Origin: an uncultured Bacteroidota bacterium
GTDB taxonomy: Bacteria > Bacteroidota > Bacteroidia > Flavobacteriales > BACL11
Direction: 5' to 3'
DNA length: 48,235 nt
Assembly (NCBI GenBank): GCA_902533655.1
Contig: CACAMX010000005.1
Span: 1-48,235 of the forward strand
Below are positions 39,842-48,235 of this stretch, piece after piece. The translations under genes were made by a program, and so were the position numbers. The notes below the pieces were generated by a model. That model searched no databases, was not told where the DNA came from, and saw only the letters and a list, made by a program, of their open reading frames with translations. Position 1 is the stretch's first letter. Every line of letters starts with the position of its first letter.

Positions 39842-41170
39842 TCAGATTTCCTTTAAGATCATATCTATAACAAAATCATCATCCCATTTTTTCTCTATTT
39901 GAGGTAGTTTCATGATTTTTGCCATTATTTGCTCTTGTTTTTTACCAACTTCCCAAGCTGTTGAATACTTGATATTTGAAAAGCTAACCATACTATACAG
40001 GGGTAACCATTTTTCTGGGTGCAATTTTGAGACTTTTTGTTCAATTTTCTTTTGTAATAAAAAACTAGGATCCGCTGTTTTATCTCTCATGACTATAAAA
40101 TTGTGCAACGATAAATCTTGCACCCCATCACCCTCTGGCTTTCTATCAATTGAAAATTGATCAAAGCATTTTTCATAATTTTCTTTGTAGATGTCTAGCA
40201 TATCTGATAGTATTCTGCAATCTTCAAAGCCAGCATTCATACCCTGACCATAAAATGGCACGGTAGCATGAGCTGAATCACCAATAAGTAAAACATTTTT
40301 TTTGCTCCAGGGGAAGGTTTTAACTATTCCAAGCTCAGAAGTAGGATTGGCCTGCCATTGCTCATAAAGATTGGGAACTAGTTTAGCAAAGTCCGGAAAA
40401 TGCTTGTTGAAATAGTGAATTGTTTCTTTCTTAGTATTTAAATTTTCAAATGAATCTTTTCCGTGTTTGGCAGCAAATAATGTGCAGGTGAAGCTTCCAT
40501 CTAAATTAGCAAGAGCTATAACCATAAAATTTCCTCTTGGCCATATATGTAGAGCTTCTTTTTCAATTAAGTAAGAATTGTTTGGTCCTGAGGGTATCAG
40601 AAGTTCTTTATAGTTGTACTCTATTTTGTTGTAATTATACATGTGCCCTAGTTTTTCAACCATTTTAGCTCTTACATTTGAAAAAGTACCATCTGCACCA
40701 ACAATAAAATCAGCTCCATATATTTTTGCTTGATCTACCTGCAAAAATGTAGCTTTTGTATTATTAAAATCTACATCTACACATTTTGAATTGAAATGTA
40801 TTTCAGCTCCATACTTTTCTGCAAGATTTAGCATTAACAAATTAAGCTCTACTCTTGAAACAGAAAAAATTGCCTGATCAGATTCTCCATATTGTTGAAA
40901 TGTTAAATTTCCTTTACTATCATGCATAACTCTTCTATACATTGGTATGGCAATTTTTTTAACATACTCATGAATATCAGCTTGTTCCAGAGATGTCCAA
41001 CCTCTTTTAGATAAAGCAAGATTGATGGATTTTCCAGCAGTAATCTTTTGAGTTCTTAAGTCTTTTCTTCTCTCAAAAAGTTGAACTGAATATCCTTTTT
41101 TAATAAGATGAATAGCACACAATGAACCAACTAGGCCAGCACCAATTACTATTACTTTTTTTTCTTTCAT
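39842..41170 (-). CDS. kmo: Kynurenine 3-monooxygenase
   Basis: VIVIGAGLVGSLCAIHLIKKGY, GKSINLALSKRGW, GADGTFSNVR, LIGDSAHATVPFYGQGMNAGFEDC. Confidence 0.95.
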   Translation of the reverse strand: MKEKKVIVIGAGLVGSLCAIHLIKKGYSVQLFERRKDLRTQKITAGKSINLALSKRGWTSLEQADIHEYVKKIAIPMYRRVMHDSKGNLTFQQYGESDQAIFSVSRVELNLLMLNLAEKYGAEIHFNSKCVDVDFNNTKATFLQVDQAKIYGADFIVGADGTFSNVRAKMVEKLGHMYNYNKIEYNYKELLIPSGPNNSYLIEKEALHIWPRGNFMVIALANLDGSFTCTLFAAKHGKDSFENLNTKKETIHYFNKHFPDFAKLVPNLYEQWQANPTSELGIVKTFPWSKKNVLLIGDSAHATVPFYGQGMNAGFEDCRILSDMLDIYKENYEKCFDQFSIDRKPEGDGVQDLSLHNFIVMRDKTADPSFLLQKKIEQKVSKLHPEKWLPLYSMVSFSNIKYSTAWEVGKKQEQIMAKIMKLPQIEKKWDDDFVIDMILKEI

Positions 41171-42417
41171 AATAATTTTTTTAGCGTTTGATAAAAATTA
41201 AATGCATCAGTAAAAGTATTGTATAATGGAACAGGAGCTATTCTAATTACATCTGGCTCTCTCCAATCTGCTACGATACCATTTTCAGTCAAATTATTAA
41301 ATAATTTTTTATCATAATTTTTTACTCTTATGGACAATTGACACCCTCTCATTGGAACATCTATAATCTCAATGTTTTTATTATCAATGCTTTTAATTAA
41401 AAACTCTAAATAATTAGTTAATGCTTTTGATTTTTTTATTAAATCATCCATTCCTACTTTGTCAAAGATAGACAGTGACGCAAAGACTGGAGCTAGTGAA
41501 AAAATTGGTGGATTACTTAACTGCCATCCTTCAGCACTTTTGATTGGTTTAAATTTGTCATCCATTAAGAACCTTTCCTTTTTATTATGTCCCCACCAGC
41601 CAGTAAATCTTGGAAGTTCCACATTGTGAAACCTTTCATTTACGAAGGCTCCTGCAATAGCGCCAGGTCCAGAGTTTAGATACTTGTAAGAGCACCAAAC
41701 AGCAAAATCAACATTCCACTTGTTGAGTTCTAATTTTACATTTCCAATTGCATGAGCTAAGTCAAAGCCAACTACAATGCCATTCTCATGACCGACCTTT
41801 GTGATTTTTTGCATGTCAAATAACTGGCCAGTATAATAATTTACACCCCCGATTAAGATTAAAGCAATTTCATTAGAGTTTTCTTTAATAATTTTCTCAA
41901 TATCTTCCTGTCTAATAAAACACTCACCTTTTCTTGGCTCTAGTTTGATTAATGCCTCATCAGATTTAAATCCATGAAACTTAATCTGGGATTCAACTGC
42001 ATAAATATCAGAGGGAAAAGCGTCCTTTTCTATTAAAATTTTAAATTTATTTTTTTCAGGTTTATAAAAAGACACCATCATTAAATGAAGATTGACAGTT
42101 AAAGTGTTCATAGCAATCACTTCACTATTTTTTGCACCAATTAACTTACTGTAGCTTGTACTCAACATCTCATGATATGGAAGCCATGGGTTTTTTGCAT
42201 GAAAATGTCCCTCAACAGCATAAGTTTTCCAGTCATCAATTTCCTGAATTATATATTCTTTGGTTTTTTTTGGTTGTAGTCCAAGAGAATTACCGCAAAA
42301 ATATATTAACTCTTTCCCTTGTTTATTCTTGGGTATGAAAAATAAATCTTTATAGCTTTTTAGGCTATCTTTTTGATCAAGCTCTTCACAAAATGATTTA
42401 TCAGTACTATACTTCAT
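41167..42417 (-). CDS. kynU: Kynureninase
   Basis: YFCGNSLGLQPKKT, VIAMNTLTVNLHLMMVSFYKP, GFDLAHAIGNV, CSYKYLNSGPGAIAGAF, GWWGH, QLSNPPIF; ATG 42417 overlaps the upstream stop by 11 nt. Confidence 0.96.
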   Translation of the reverse strand: MKYSTDKSFCEELDQKDSLKSYKDLFFIPKNKQGKELIYFCGNSLGLQPKKTKEYIIQEIDDWKTYAVEGHFHAKNPWLPYHEMLSTSYSKLIGAKNSEVIAMNTLTVNLHLMMVSFYKPEKNKFKILIEKDAFPSDIYAVESQIKFHGFKSDEALIKLEPRKGECFIRQEDIEKIIKENSNEIALILIGGVNYYTGQLFDMQKITKVGHENGIVVGFDLAHAIGNVKLELNKWNVDFAVWCSYKYLNSGPGAIAGAFVNERFHNVELPRFTGWWGHNKKERFLMDDKFKPIKSAEGWQLSNPPIFSLAPVFASLSIFDKVGMDDLIKKSKALTNYLEFLIKSIDNKNIEIIDVPMRGCQLSIRVKNYDKKLFNNLTENGIVADWREPDVIRIAPVPLYNTFTDAFNFYQTLKKLL

Positions 42418-43207
42418 TAACTTCAAAAATTATTGGTTTACTAGGAGCTGCATCAGAAACAAATGAAGGAGTTTGTATATTTAAGAGATATTTTCCATCA
42501 ATAATATCGTTGGAGACAAATATCATTTCAGTGATAGTTTTTCCTCTTGCGCCTAAATTAAGTTTTTTATTATTTGTTTCCCAAAAAATATTATGACAAG
42601 TTAATTTACCATCATCAAGTAACCTATCAACAGAAGGAAAATCAACAAGTAAATGTTTTACACCTAACTCAACAATATAATTCATTGCTTCTATTGTAAA
42701 AAAGGGAGACTCATTAGCAGAATATTTTTTTTTCAACTTATTTTCATTATTAGGAACTGTTCTTATGATTAGACCATCTAAAAATGAAGTATCAATACTT
42801 GAAAGTTTACTTTCGATTTCTTTTTTTGTTACTACTAAATCATCATTGTTTAAGCATAGTGAATAAGTTTCATTTGTTGTACAGGGCGTCAAAGTAATTA
42901 AAGTTGCTGGTATAAACATGTCTATTAAAGAATCATTTATGCTAACACGTTCGTCTGTAATATGACCTATACACTCAGTATGTGTACCATTGCAGTGTGG
43001 GGTTAAAGTATAGGTTTCGAAATTACATGGACCTCCAAGCCTGGTATCTCCTACGAAATTGTTGTCTTTGTATGCAAAAGAACTAGCTTGATTAACGTTA
43101 TAGGTATTTGGTTGCTCACCGTTAAATTTTAAAGGAATAGATAAATCAGTAAATTTTTTAAAATTTATAAAATAAGATTTGGTACCAACTTTTATTTCAG
43201 CATTCAT
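42407..43207 (-). CDS. Cyclase-family protein, probable kynurenine formamidase
   Basis: LTPHCNGTHTECIGHI cyclase motif; context between kynU and ACMSD. Confidence 0.8.
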   Translation of the reverse strand: MNAEIKVGTKSYFINFKKFTDLSIPLKFNGEQPNTYNVNQASSFAYKDNNFVGDTRLGGPCNFETYTLTPHCNGTHTECIGHITDERVSINDSLIDMFIPATLITLTPCTTNETYSLCLNNDDLVVTKKEIESKLSSIDTSFLDGLIIRTVPNNENKLKKKYSANESPFFTIEAMNYIVELGVKHLLVDFPSVDRLLDDGKLTCHNIFWETNNKKLNLGARGKTITEMIFVSNDIIDGKYLLNIQTPSFVSDAAPSKPIIFEVNEV

Positions 43208-43222
43208 AATTATGATTTAATC

Positions 43223-44248
43223 TTATTTGTAATTTAACCAGTTTAAAACATTCTTATACCAGATGTCTTTGCCTTCTTGCTCCGTAAAGATGCCTGTTTC
43301 TATAGCATAATCGAGTACCCTGCCTGGATATGAGGTTCCTACACCCTCCATCTCTCCTAACGGAAATGGATCATCTAAACCCATCATTATTTGACTTACT
43401 CCTACTCGCTTTTTAAGTAAGTCTAATGTATATGAATCATGAACTAATGTGTCAAAAAATAAATTTTTATGCCCTAGCGACTTCCTTGGGTCATGTAATT
43501 TTTCAAAGATATCAGGACGACCATCATATCCTTGAATTCTTCTTCCGTAATTCGCAATACCTAACATCCCTCCATGAGCAAAACAAACTCTTATTTTCGG
43601 AAATCGATTAGGGAGATCTCTTAAGGTGTATATATGTAAAGTATCAGCGCATTGAGCCATCATCCATATTAAGTGAAACCTCCAATACTCATTTTTTAAA
43701 GCTATCATTTTTTCTCCATCATAAGGATGAATTTGAATTGCTAGCTTATGTTTATTGGCAAGTTCATATAAAGGATCCAAATGCTTATCTGCAGTAGATA
43801 ACCATTCACCTTTTTTGTTTAAAAAATGTGTTGGGAGACATAAAACTTTTAATTCTAGTTCATTAACACATCTGTCAATTTCTCTCAATGCATGTTGCAT
43901 GTGTAATGGCTGTACAACAAATCCACAGGTAAAAATTTCTGGAAAATTACTTTGAACTGAAGCATTAAAATCGTTTTGAAAAGTAATACCGTCTATACAA
44001 TCTTGTTTTTCCCAACCATTACAATAAAGCTGAGAAAGGCATAACATTACTGCATGATCAATATTGTTTTGTCTCATCCACTCAATCTTTTCATTTAAAA
44101 AAAAACTTGATCCAGTTATTGGTCTAGACCAATTTCTTTGCCTCATAAATTTTTTATCGTTGTCAATCCAAAACAATTTCTTGTCTTTCATGAACTTTGG
44201 AATCTGATTAGGTTCCGGAAGTATATGTCCATGTCCATTAATTCTCAT
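43223..44248 (-). CDS. Amidohydrolase, probable 2-amino-3-carboxymuconate-6-semialdehyde decarboxylase (ACMSD)
   Basis: MRINGHGHILPEP, IQIHPYDG, CFAHGGMLG, MMGLDDPFPLGE; operon context. Confidence 0.88.
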   Translation of the reverse strand: MRINGHGHILPEPNQIPKFMKDKKLFWIDNDKKFMRQRNWSRPITGSSFFLNEKIEWMRQNNIDHAVMLCLSQLYCNGWEKQDCIDGITFQNDFNASVQSNFPEIFTCGFVVQPLHMQHALREIDRCVNELELKVLCLPTHFLNKKGEWLSTADKHLDPLYELANKHKLAIQIHPYDGEKMIALKNEYWRFHLIWMMAQCADTLHIYTLRDLPNRFPKIRVCFAHGGMLGIANYGRRIQGYDGRPDIFEKLHDPRKSLGHKNLFFDTLVHDSYTLDLLKKRVGVSQIMMGLDDPFPLGEMEGVGTSYPGRVLDYAIETGIFTEQEGKDIWYKNVLNWLNYK

Positions 44249-44259
44249 ACAAAAGAATT

Positions 44260-44793
44260 TTATTCACTAACATACCTCTTGTCAGCTTCCATTACTTCAC
44301 CAGTTTTTGGGCACGTTCTCAATTTCTCACTTGAGTAAAATCTTTTAAAAACTGGCAAAAAGTCTTTTTCGATATTTGTTAAATGAAAGTACTCCTCGTA
44401 AAGTAACTCATTAGCTGAATCGGAGAACCACATCAACCCGTCCCTATCATTTTTCTTTCTTTTTCTTTCAATTACTAAACCTATTGAGCCTTCAGACCTA
44501 ACTGGTGAGTGAGGTACTTTTGGTGGTAGCAAAAACATTTCTCCCTCATTAATTGGAACTTCAACAAGTTTACCGTCTTGTTGAGTTTTAACAACAATAC
44601 TTCCTTCAATCTGATAAAAAAGCTCTTCTGTTTCATTATAATGATAATCTTTTCTTGCGTTTGGTCCTGCCACAATCATTACTATGTAATCTTCGGACTC
44701 AACATATAGATTTTTGTTTCCCACAGGTGGTTTTAAAAGGTGTCTATTTTCATCAATCCATTTTTGTAAGTTAAAAGGTTTTTTAATATTCAT
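44260..44793 (-). CDS. 3-hydroxyanthranilate 3,4-dioxygenase
   Basis: FNLQKWIDENRHLLKPPVGNKNLY, GPNARKDYHYNETEELFYQIEGS, GEMFLLPPKVPHSPVR, LVIERKR. Confidence 0.96.
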   Translation of the reverse strand: MNIKKPFNLQKWIDENRHLLKPPVGNKNLYVESEDYIVMIVAGPNARKDYHYNETEELFYQIEGSIVVKTQQDGKLVEVPINEGEMFLLPPKVPHSPVRSEGSIGLVIERKRKKNDRDGLMWFSDSANELLYEEYFHLTNIEKDFLPVFKRFYSSEKLRTCPKTGEVMEADKRYVSE

Positions 44794-44803
44794 AATAAAT
44801 GGT

Positions 44804-45220
44804 TTAAATTGTTGCTATTACTTTTAATTCTATTGCTATTGGTGTCGGTAACGACTTTATTTCTATTGTTGTTCTAGTAGGCTGATTATCTGAAAAATAA
44901 TCAGCATAAATTTTATTGTACTTTTTAAAGTCATCTTTCATGTTAGTCAGAAAAACCTGTACATCAATTATCTTCTCCCAACATGAGCCACAGTCCTCTA
45001 AAATAACTTTAATATTGTTAAAAACAGAGTGACACTGCTTTTCAATATCGTAATCTACTATTTTTCCTTCATTATTTAGAGTTACTCCAGGAATATCTTT
45101 ACTATCTAATGTTCGTGGTCCTACTCCAGATAAAAAAAGCAAGTCTCCAAACTTTCTTGCATGTGGATATAGCCCAACAGCCTGAGGTGCTCTACTAGAA
45201 TTTAATTTTTCTCCGTTCAT
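44804..45220 (-). CDS. RidA/YjgF-family protein, probable 2-aminomuconate deaminase
   Basis: APQAVGLYPHARKFGDLLFLSGVGPR, CGSCWEKIIDVQVFLTNMKDDFKKYNKIYADYF, PTRTTIEIKSLP; operon context. Confidence 0.82.
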   Translation of the reverse strand: MNGEKLNSSRAPQAVGLYPHARKFGDLLFLSGVGPRTLDSKDIPGVTLNNEGKIVDYDIEKQCHSVFNNIKVILEDCGSCWEKIIDVQVFLTNMKDDFKKYNKIYADYFSDNQPTRTTIEIKSLPTPIAIELKVIATI

Positions 45221-45223
45221 AAA

Positions 45224-46666
45224 TTAAATTTTTACACAAATATTTTTTGGTTCAGTAAAAAACTTAAGCGAGTTAAAACCTCCTTCTCTTCCTACACCAG
45301 AGTTTTTCATTCCTCCAAACGGGATTCTTAAATCTCTTAATAACCATGTATTAATCCAAATAACACCTGAATCAATTTTAGCAGCTACTCTATGTCCTCT
45401 ACTAATATCTTTTGTAAAAATAGATGCTGATAACCCAAACTCACTAGAGTTAGCCATCATTATTACATCATCTTCACTTTCAAAAGGGATTAATGTTACA
45501 ACAGGACCAAAAATTTCTTCATTATTAATTGAACAATCATATGTTAAATTTTCAAAAATTGTCGGCTGAATATAATAACCATTTTTAAGCTCCCCCTCCA
45601 ATATCAATCTTTCTCCTCCACAAAGTAAAATGCCTCCTAATTTTTTGGCTTCATTGATTTTTAATAAAATTTTGTTCATATGCTCCTCTGATACGATAGC
45701 ACCTAAATGGCTTTTAGAATTTTTTGGGTCACCAACAATGAGTTTTTTTGCTTTATCAACCAACGCAGATTTAAATTTTTCATAAATTTTATTTTGCACG
45801 AATACTCTTGAGCCACAAAGACAAATCTGACCTTGATTAGTAAATGCAGCTCTTGAAGCAGTACTTACTGCGTTGTCAAAGTCACAGTCATCGAAAATTA
45901 TATTTGGATTTTTACCACCAAGCTCTAGTGATAGTTTTTTAAAGTACGGTGCTGTTACTTTTGAGATGTGTTTTCCTGTGTCACTTCCTCCGGTAAAGGA
46001 AACAATTGGCACATCCTGATGAGTTGTTAGAGCATCACCAAGCTTTTCTCCTCTTCCATGTATTATATTAAGCACTCCTTTTGGAAAATTAATTTCTTTA
46101 CAGATCTTACTTAACAAATATGCAGTCATAGGTGTTATTTCAGAGGGCTTCGCAACAACTGTATTTCCTGTAGCTAAAGCAGGTGCAATTTTCCAAGTTA
46201 GTAGATATAATGGTAAATTCCAAGGAGAAATACACGCAGCAACTCCAACTGGAACTCTGAGTGTATAATTAATTGCTTCTCCATCCATCTCATGAACATC
46301 AGAGCTATCATGTAAAATAGCACCAGCAAAAAATCTTAAATTAGCCGAGGCTCTTGGTATATCAACTTTAGCCGATAAGCTTAAAGGTTTACCATTATCT
46401 CTACTTTCTGCAGCCACCAACATGTCAAAATTTTCTTCAATAGCATCAGCTAATTTGTTTAAAATATATGATCTTTCTTGCTTTGTGGTTTTACTCCAAA
46501 AAGAGTACGCAACCTTAGCAGATTTAACAGCTTCATTAACGTCATCAGCACAAGAGTCGGGAACTAAACTGTATGCTTTACCGCATGATGGATCTATGTT
46601 TTCAATATAGATTTTTGAGCTTGGTTCAATTAGTTCTCCGTTTATATAGTTTAAGATTTTTTCCAT
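45224..46666 (-). CDS. Aldehyde dehydrogenase, probable 2-aminomuconic-6-semialdehyde dehydrogenase
   Basis: ISPWNLPLYLLTWKIAPALATGNTVVAKPSE, FTGGSDTGKHI, LELGGKNPNII, NQGQICLCGSRVFV; operon context. Confidence 0.9.
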   Translation of the reverse strand: MEKILNYINGELIEPSSKIYIENIDPSCGKAYSLVPDSCADDVNEAVKSAKVAYSFWSKTTKQERSYILNKLADAIEENFDMLVAAESRDNGKPLSLSAKVDIPRASANLRFFAGAILHDSSDVHEMDGEAINYTLRVPVGVAACISPWNLPLYLLTWKIAPALATGNTVVAKPSEITPMTAYLLSKICKEINFPKGVLNIIHGRGEKLGDALTTHQDVPIVSFTGGSDTGKHISKVTAPYFKKLSLELGGKNPNIIFDDCDFDNAVSTASRAAFTNQGQICLCGSRVFVQNKIYEKFKSALVDKAKKLIVGDPKNSKSHLGAIVSEEHMNKILLKINEAKKLGGILLCGGERLILEGELKNGYYIQPTIFENLTYDCSINNEEIFGPVVTLIPFESEDDVIMMANSSEFGLSASIFTKDISRGHRVAAKIDSGVIWINTWLLRDLRIPFGGMKNSGVGREGGFNSLKFFTEPKNICVKI

Positions 46667-47445
46667 TATAGGCTAGTAGTTCTTCCACCGTCAACAGGCA
46701 AATTAATACCATTGATATAACTGGCTGATGGACTACATAAAAAAGCAATAGCATCCGCGACCTCAGCTGCTTCTCCAAATCTATTAACTGGTACGCTGGA
46801 AATCATATTTTTAGTAATTTCTTCAATACTCTTATTTAAGTTTTTAGATTTTTTATCAATTAAAGTTTTTAATCTATTTGTATTTGTAAATCCTGGTAAA
46901 ACGTTATTTACTGTGATTCCATATTCAGCCAACTCAAAAGAAAGAGTCTTCGCCCAATTTGCAACAGCAGCTCTAATTGTATTTGAAACACCCAAACCAG
47001 GAATAGGAGATTTAACAGATGTTGAAATAATATTTACAATTCTTCCAAACCCTTCTTTTTTCATACCTTCAAGAACATGCTGAACAAGAATATGATTGTT
47101 AATTAAATGCATTTCGAAAGCCTTATTGAATTCATTTAGATTTGCATCACTAAGCTTGCCTGAAGCGGGGCCACCGGTATTATTGATTAATATATGAATA
47201 GGGGATTTAATCTTTTTAATTTCTTGTTCGATCCTGCTAGAATTTTGAAAATCAACACATAAATAATTATGAAATTGACCCTTAGCATTATCTAAACGTT
47301 GTGATATTTGTTTAAGTTTTTTTTCGTTTCTGGCAAGCAAATAAATATTTGCACCAAGTTTAGCTAGCACTTCAGCAGTTGCCAAACCTATCCCTTGAGT
47401 AGATCCACAAACAACTGCATTCAAATTGGTTAATTCTAAATTCAT
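46666..47445 (-). CDS. SDR-fold protein with non-canonical catalytic residues, inside the kynurenine operon
   Basis: Rossmann GSTQGIGLATAEVLAKLG, INNTGGPASG, C-term INGINLPVDGGRTTSL; YxxxK position reads SNTIR. Confidence 0.85.
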   Translation of the reverse strand: MNLELTNLNAVVCGSTQGIGLATAEVLAKLGANIYLLARNEKKLKQISQRLDNAKGQFHNYLCVDFQNSSRIEQEIKKIKSPIHILINNTGGPASGKLSDANLNEFNKAFEMHLINNHILVQHVLEGMKKEGFGRIVNIISTSVKSPIPGLGVSNTIRAAVANWAKTLSFELAEYGITVNNVLPGFTNTNRLKTLIDKKSKNLNKSIEEITKNMISSVPVNRFGEAAEVADAIAFLCSPSASYINGINLPVDGGRTTSL

Positions 47446-47447
47446 GA

Positions 47448-48235
47448 TTAATTACTAAATCCTAGTTTGCTTTTAATTTTATCTGGTAATTCTGGCATAA
47501 AAGATCTTGAAAGTAGCAAAGTTGATATCTTTGAAATATCATTAAATATCCTATTATGATAAACAGTATTTTTGAGATAATCTGCTCCGTCACTACCTCC
47601 AGTTCCAATTTTTTTACCTAACATTTTGTCAACCATTTGAGCATGTCTAAATCTCCAATTAGAAATGATATGATCAATATCTAATAGATTTTTAAGGAAT
47701 CTATAAGGCATGTGAAGTATAGGTTGATCCTTGTATTGGAAAATAAGCAGTGCTGATATTAAAGCATTCTTTGAAAAAACGTTTGAGTTTTTTTCTTCAA
47801 TGCAAGCTTTTGATACTATATCTTGATAATATTCTTTTGAACCCTCCAACATTTTCATCCTAATGTTCTTTTCGTTGTTCGTGAGAATATCACTGGACTT
47901 AATACTATTCATTTCTTTACTCATCATATTTTCTATTGCTATAGAGTAATGTTCCATAAAATCAAAATCCTCATAATTGACAAAGGGATTTCTATTTAAC
48001 CATTTTTCAACCAAGTCAAAAATTGATCTCTCACCCTCTAGTGTCAAGATGTCTTTTTTCTCTTCTACCGAAAACTGATCATGATATGGGCAGTTTCCAA
48101 AAGAATGTCTTTGATTAATTTTCAATCCAAGGATTATTTCGATTTTTCTAAACTGATGACTTTGAAAGCCTGATGCAGGCGAAAGATATTCTCTAAAATC
48201 GAGAAAGTCGATTGAAGTCATTGTTTCTAACACAT
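47448..48235 (-). CDS. kynA: Tryptophan 2,3-dioxygenase (5' end beyond window)
   Basis: DFLDFREYLSPASGFQSHQFRKIE, WRFRHAQMVDKMLGKKIGTGGSDGADYL; the N-terminal part expected for the family is missing, so the ORF start at 48233 is an edge artefact. Confidence 0.93.
   Translation of the reverse strand, partial: VLETMTSIDFLDFREYLSPASGFQSHQFRKIEIILGLKINQRHSFGNCPYHDQFSVEEKKDILTLEGERSIFDLVEKWLNRNPFVNYEDFDFMEHYSIAIENMMSKEMNSIKSSDILTNNEKNIRMKMLEGSKEYYQDIVSKACIEEKNSNVFSKNALISALLIFQYKDQPILHMPYRFLKNLLDIDHIISNWRFRHAQMVDKMLGKKIGTGGSDGADYLKNTVYHNRIFNDISKISTLLLSRSFMPELPDKIKSKLGFSN

Noticed and set aside
1-48235. tRNA/rRNA genes, transposases, integrases, phage or toxin-antitoxin genes
   Set aside because: Looked for by eye; none recognised. 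Folding-based search (tRNAscan, Infernal) was not possible.

Overview
AT-rich (by eye roughly 30% GC), gene-dense 48 kb chromosomal segment from a marine-type Bacteroidota/Flavobacteriia genome. Assignment rests on T9SS C-terminal sorting domains, TAnnTTTG promoters, large-form IspG and CrtD-type desaturase. Content: a carotenoid desaturase; a truncated THI5/NMT1-like gene remnant ending in a terminator; six predicted T9SS-secreted proteins (beta-propeller, CotH, arylsulfotransferase-like, PNGase F-like, OB/FN3/PLD protein, lamin-tail protein); a TonB-dependent receptor unit; housekeeping genes (ispG, purT, ribE, M17 aminopeptidase, pdxA, yceD-rpmF-fabH-accBC, acs, pyrC, tyrS, gpmI, M20 dipeptidase); and a nine-gene tryptophan/kynurenine catabolic operon running off the right edge. 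Most notable observations: (1) a ~580 bp non-coding region (38.88-39.46 kb) with five different-sequence microarrays of T-tracts, each phased at 10 bp; (2) within the kynurenine operon, a 3-hydroxyanthranilate dioxygenase that has lost 3 of the 4 Cys of the usual bacterial second iron site, and an SDR-fold protein whose YxxxK catalytic pair reads S/R; (3) a TBDR + PLD + lamin-tail unit that could be an extracellular nucleic-acid scavenging locus; (4) repeated TTG starts at closely coupled cistrons and interlocked stop codons at convergent gene pairs. No tRNA, rRNA, CRISPR array, transposase or phage gene was recognised. All family calls are from reading motifs; no database search was run.
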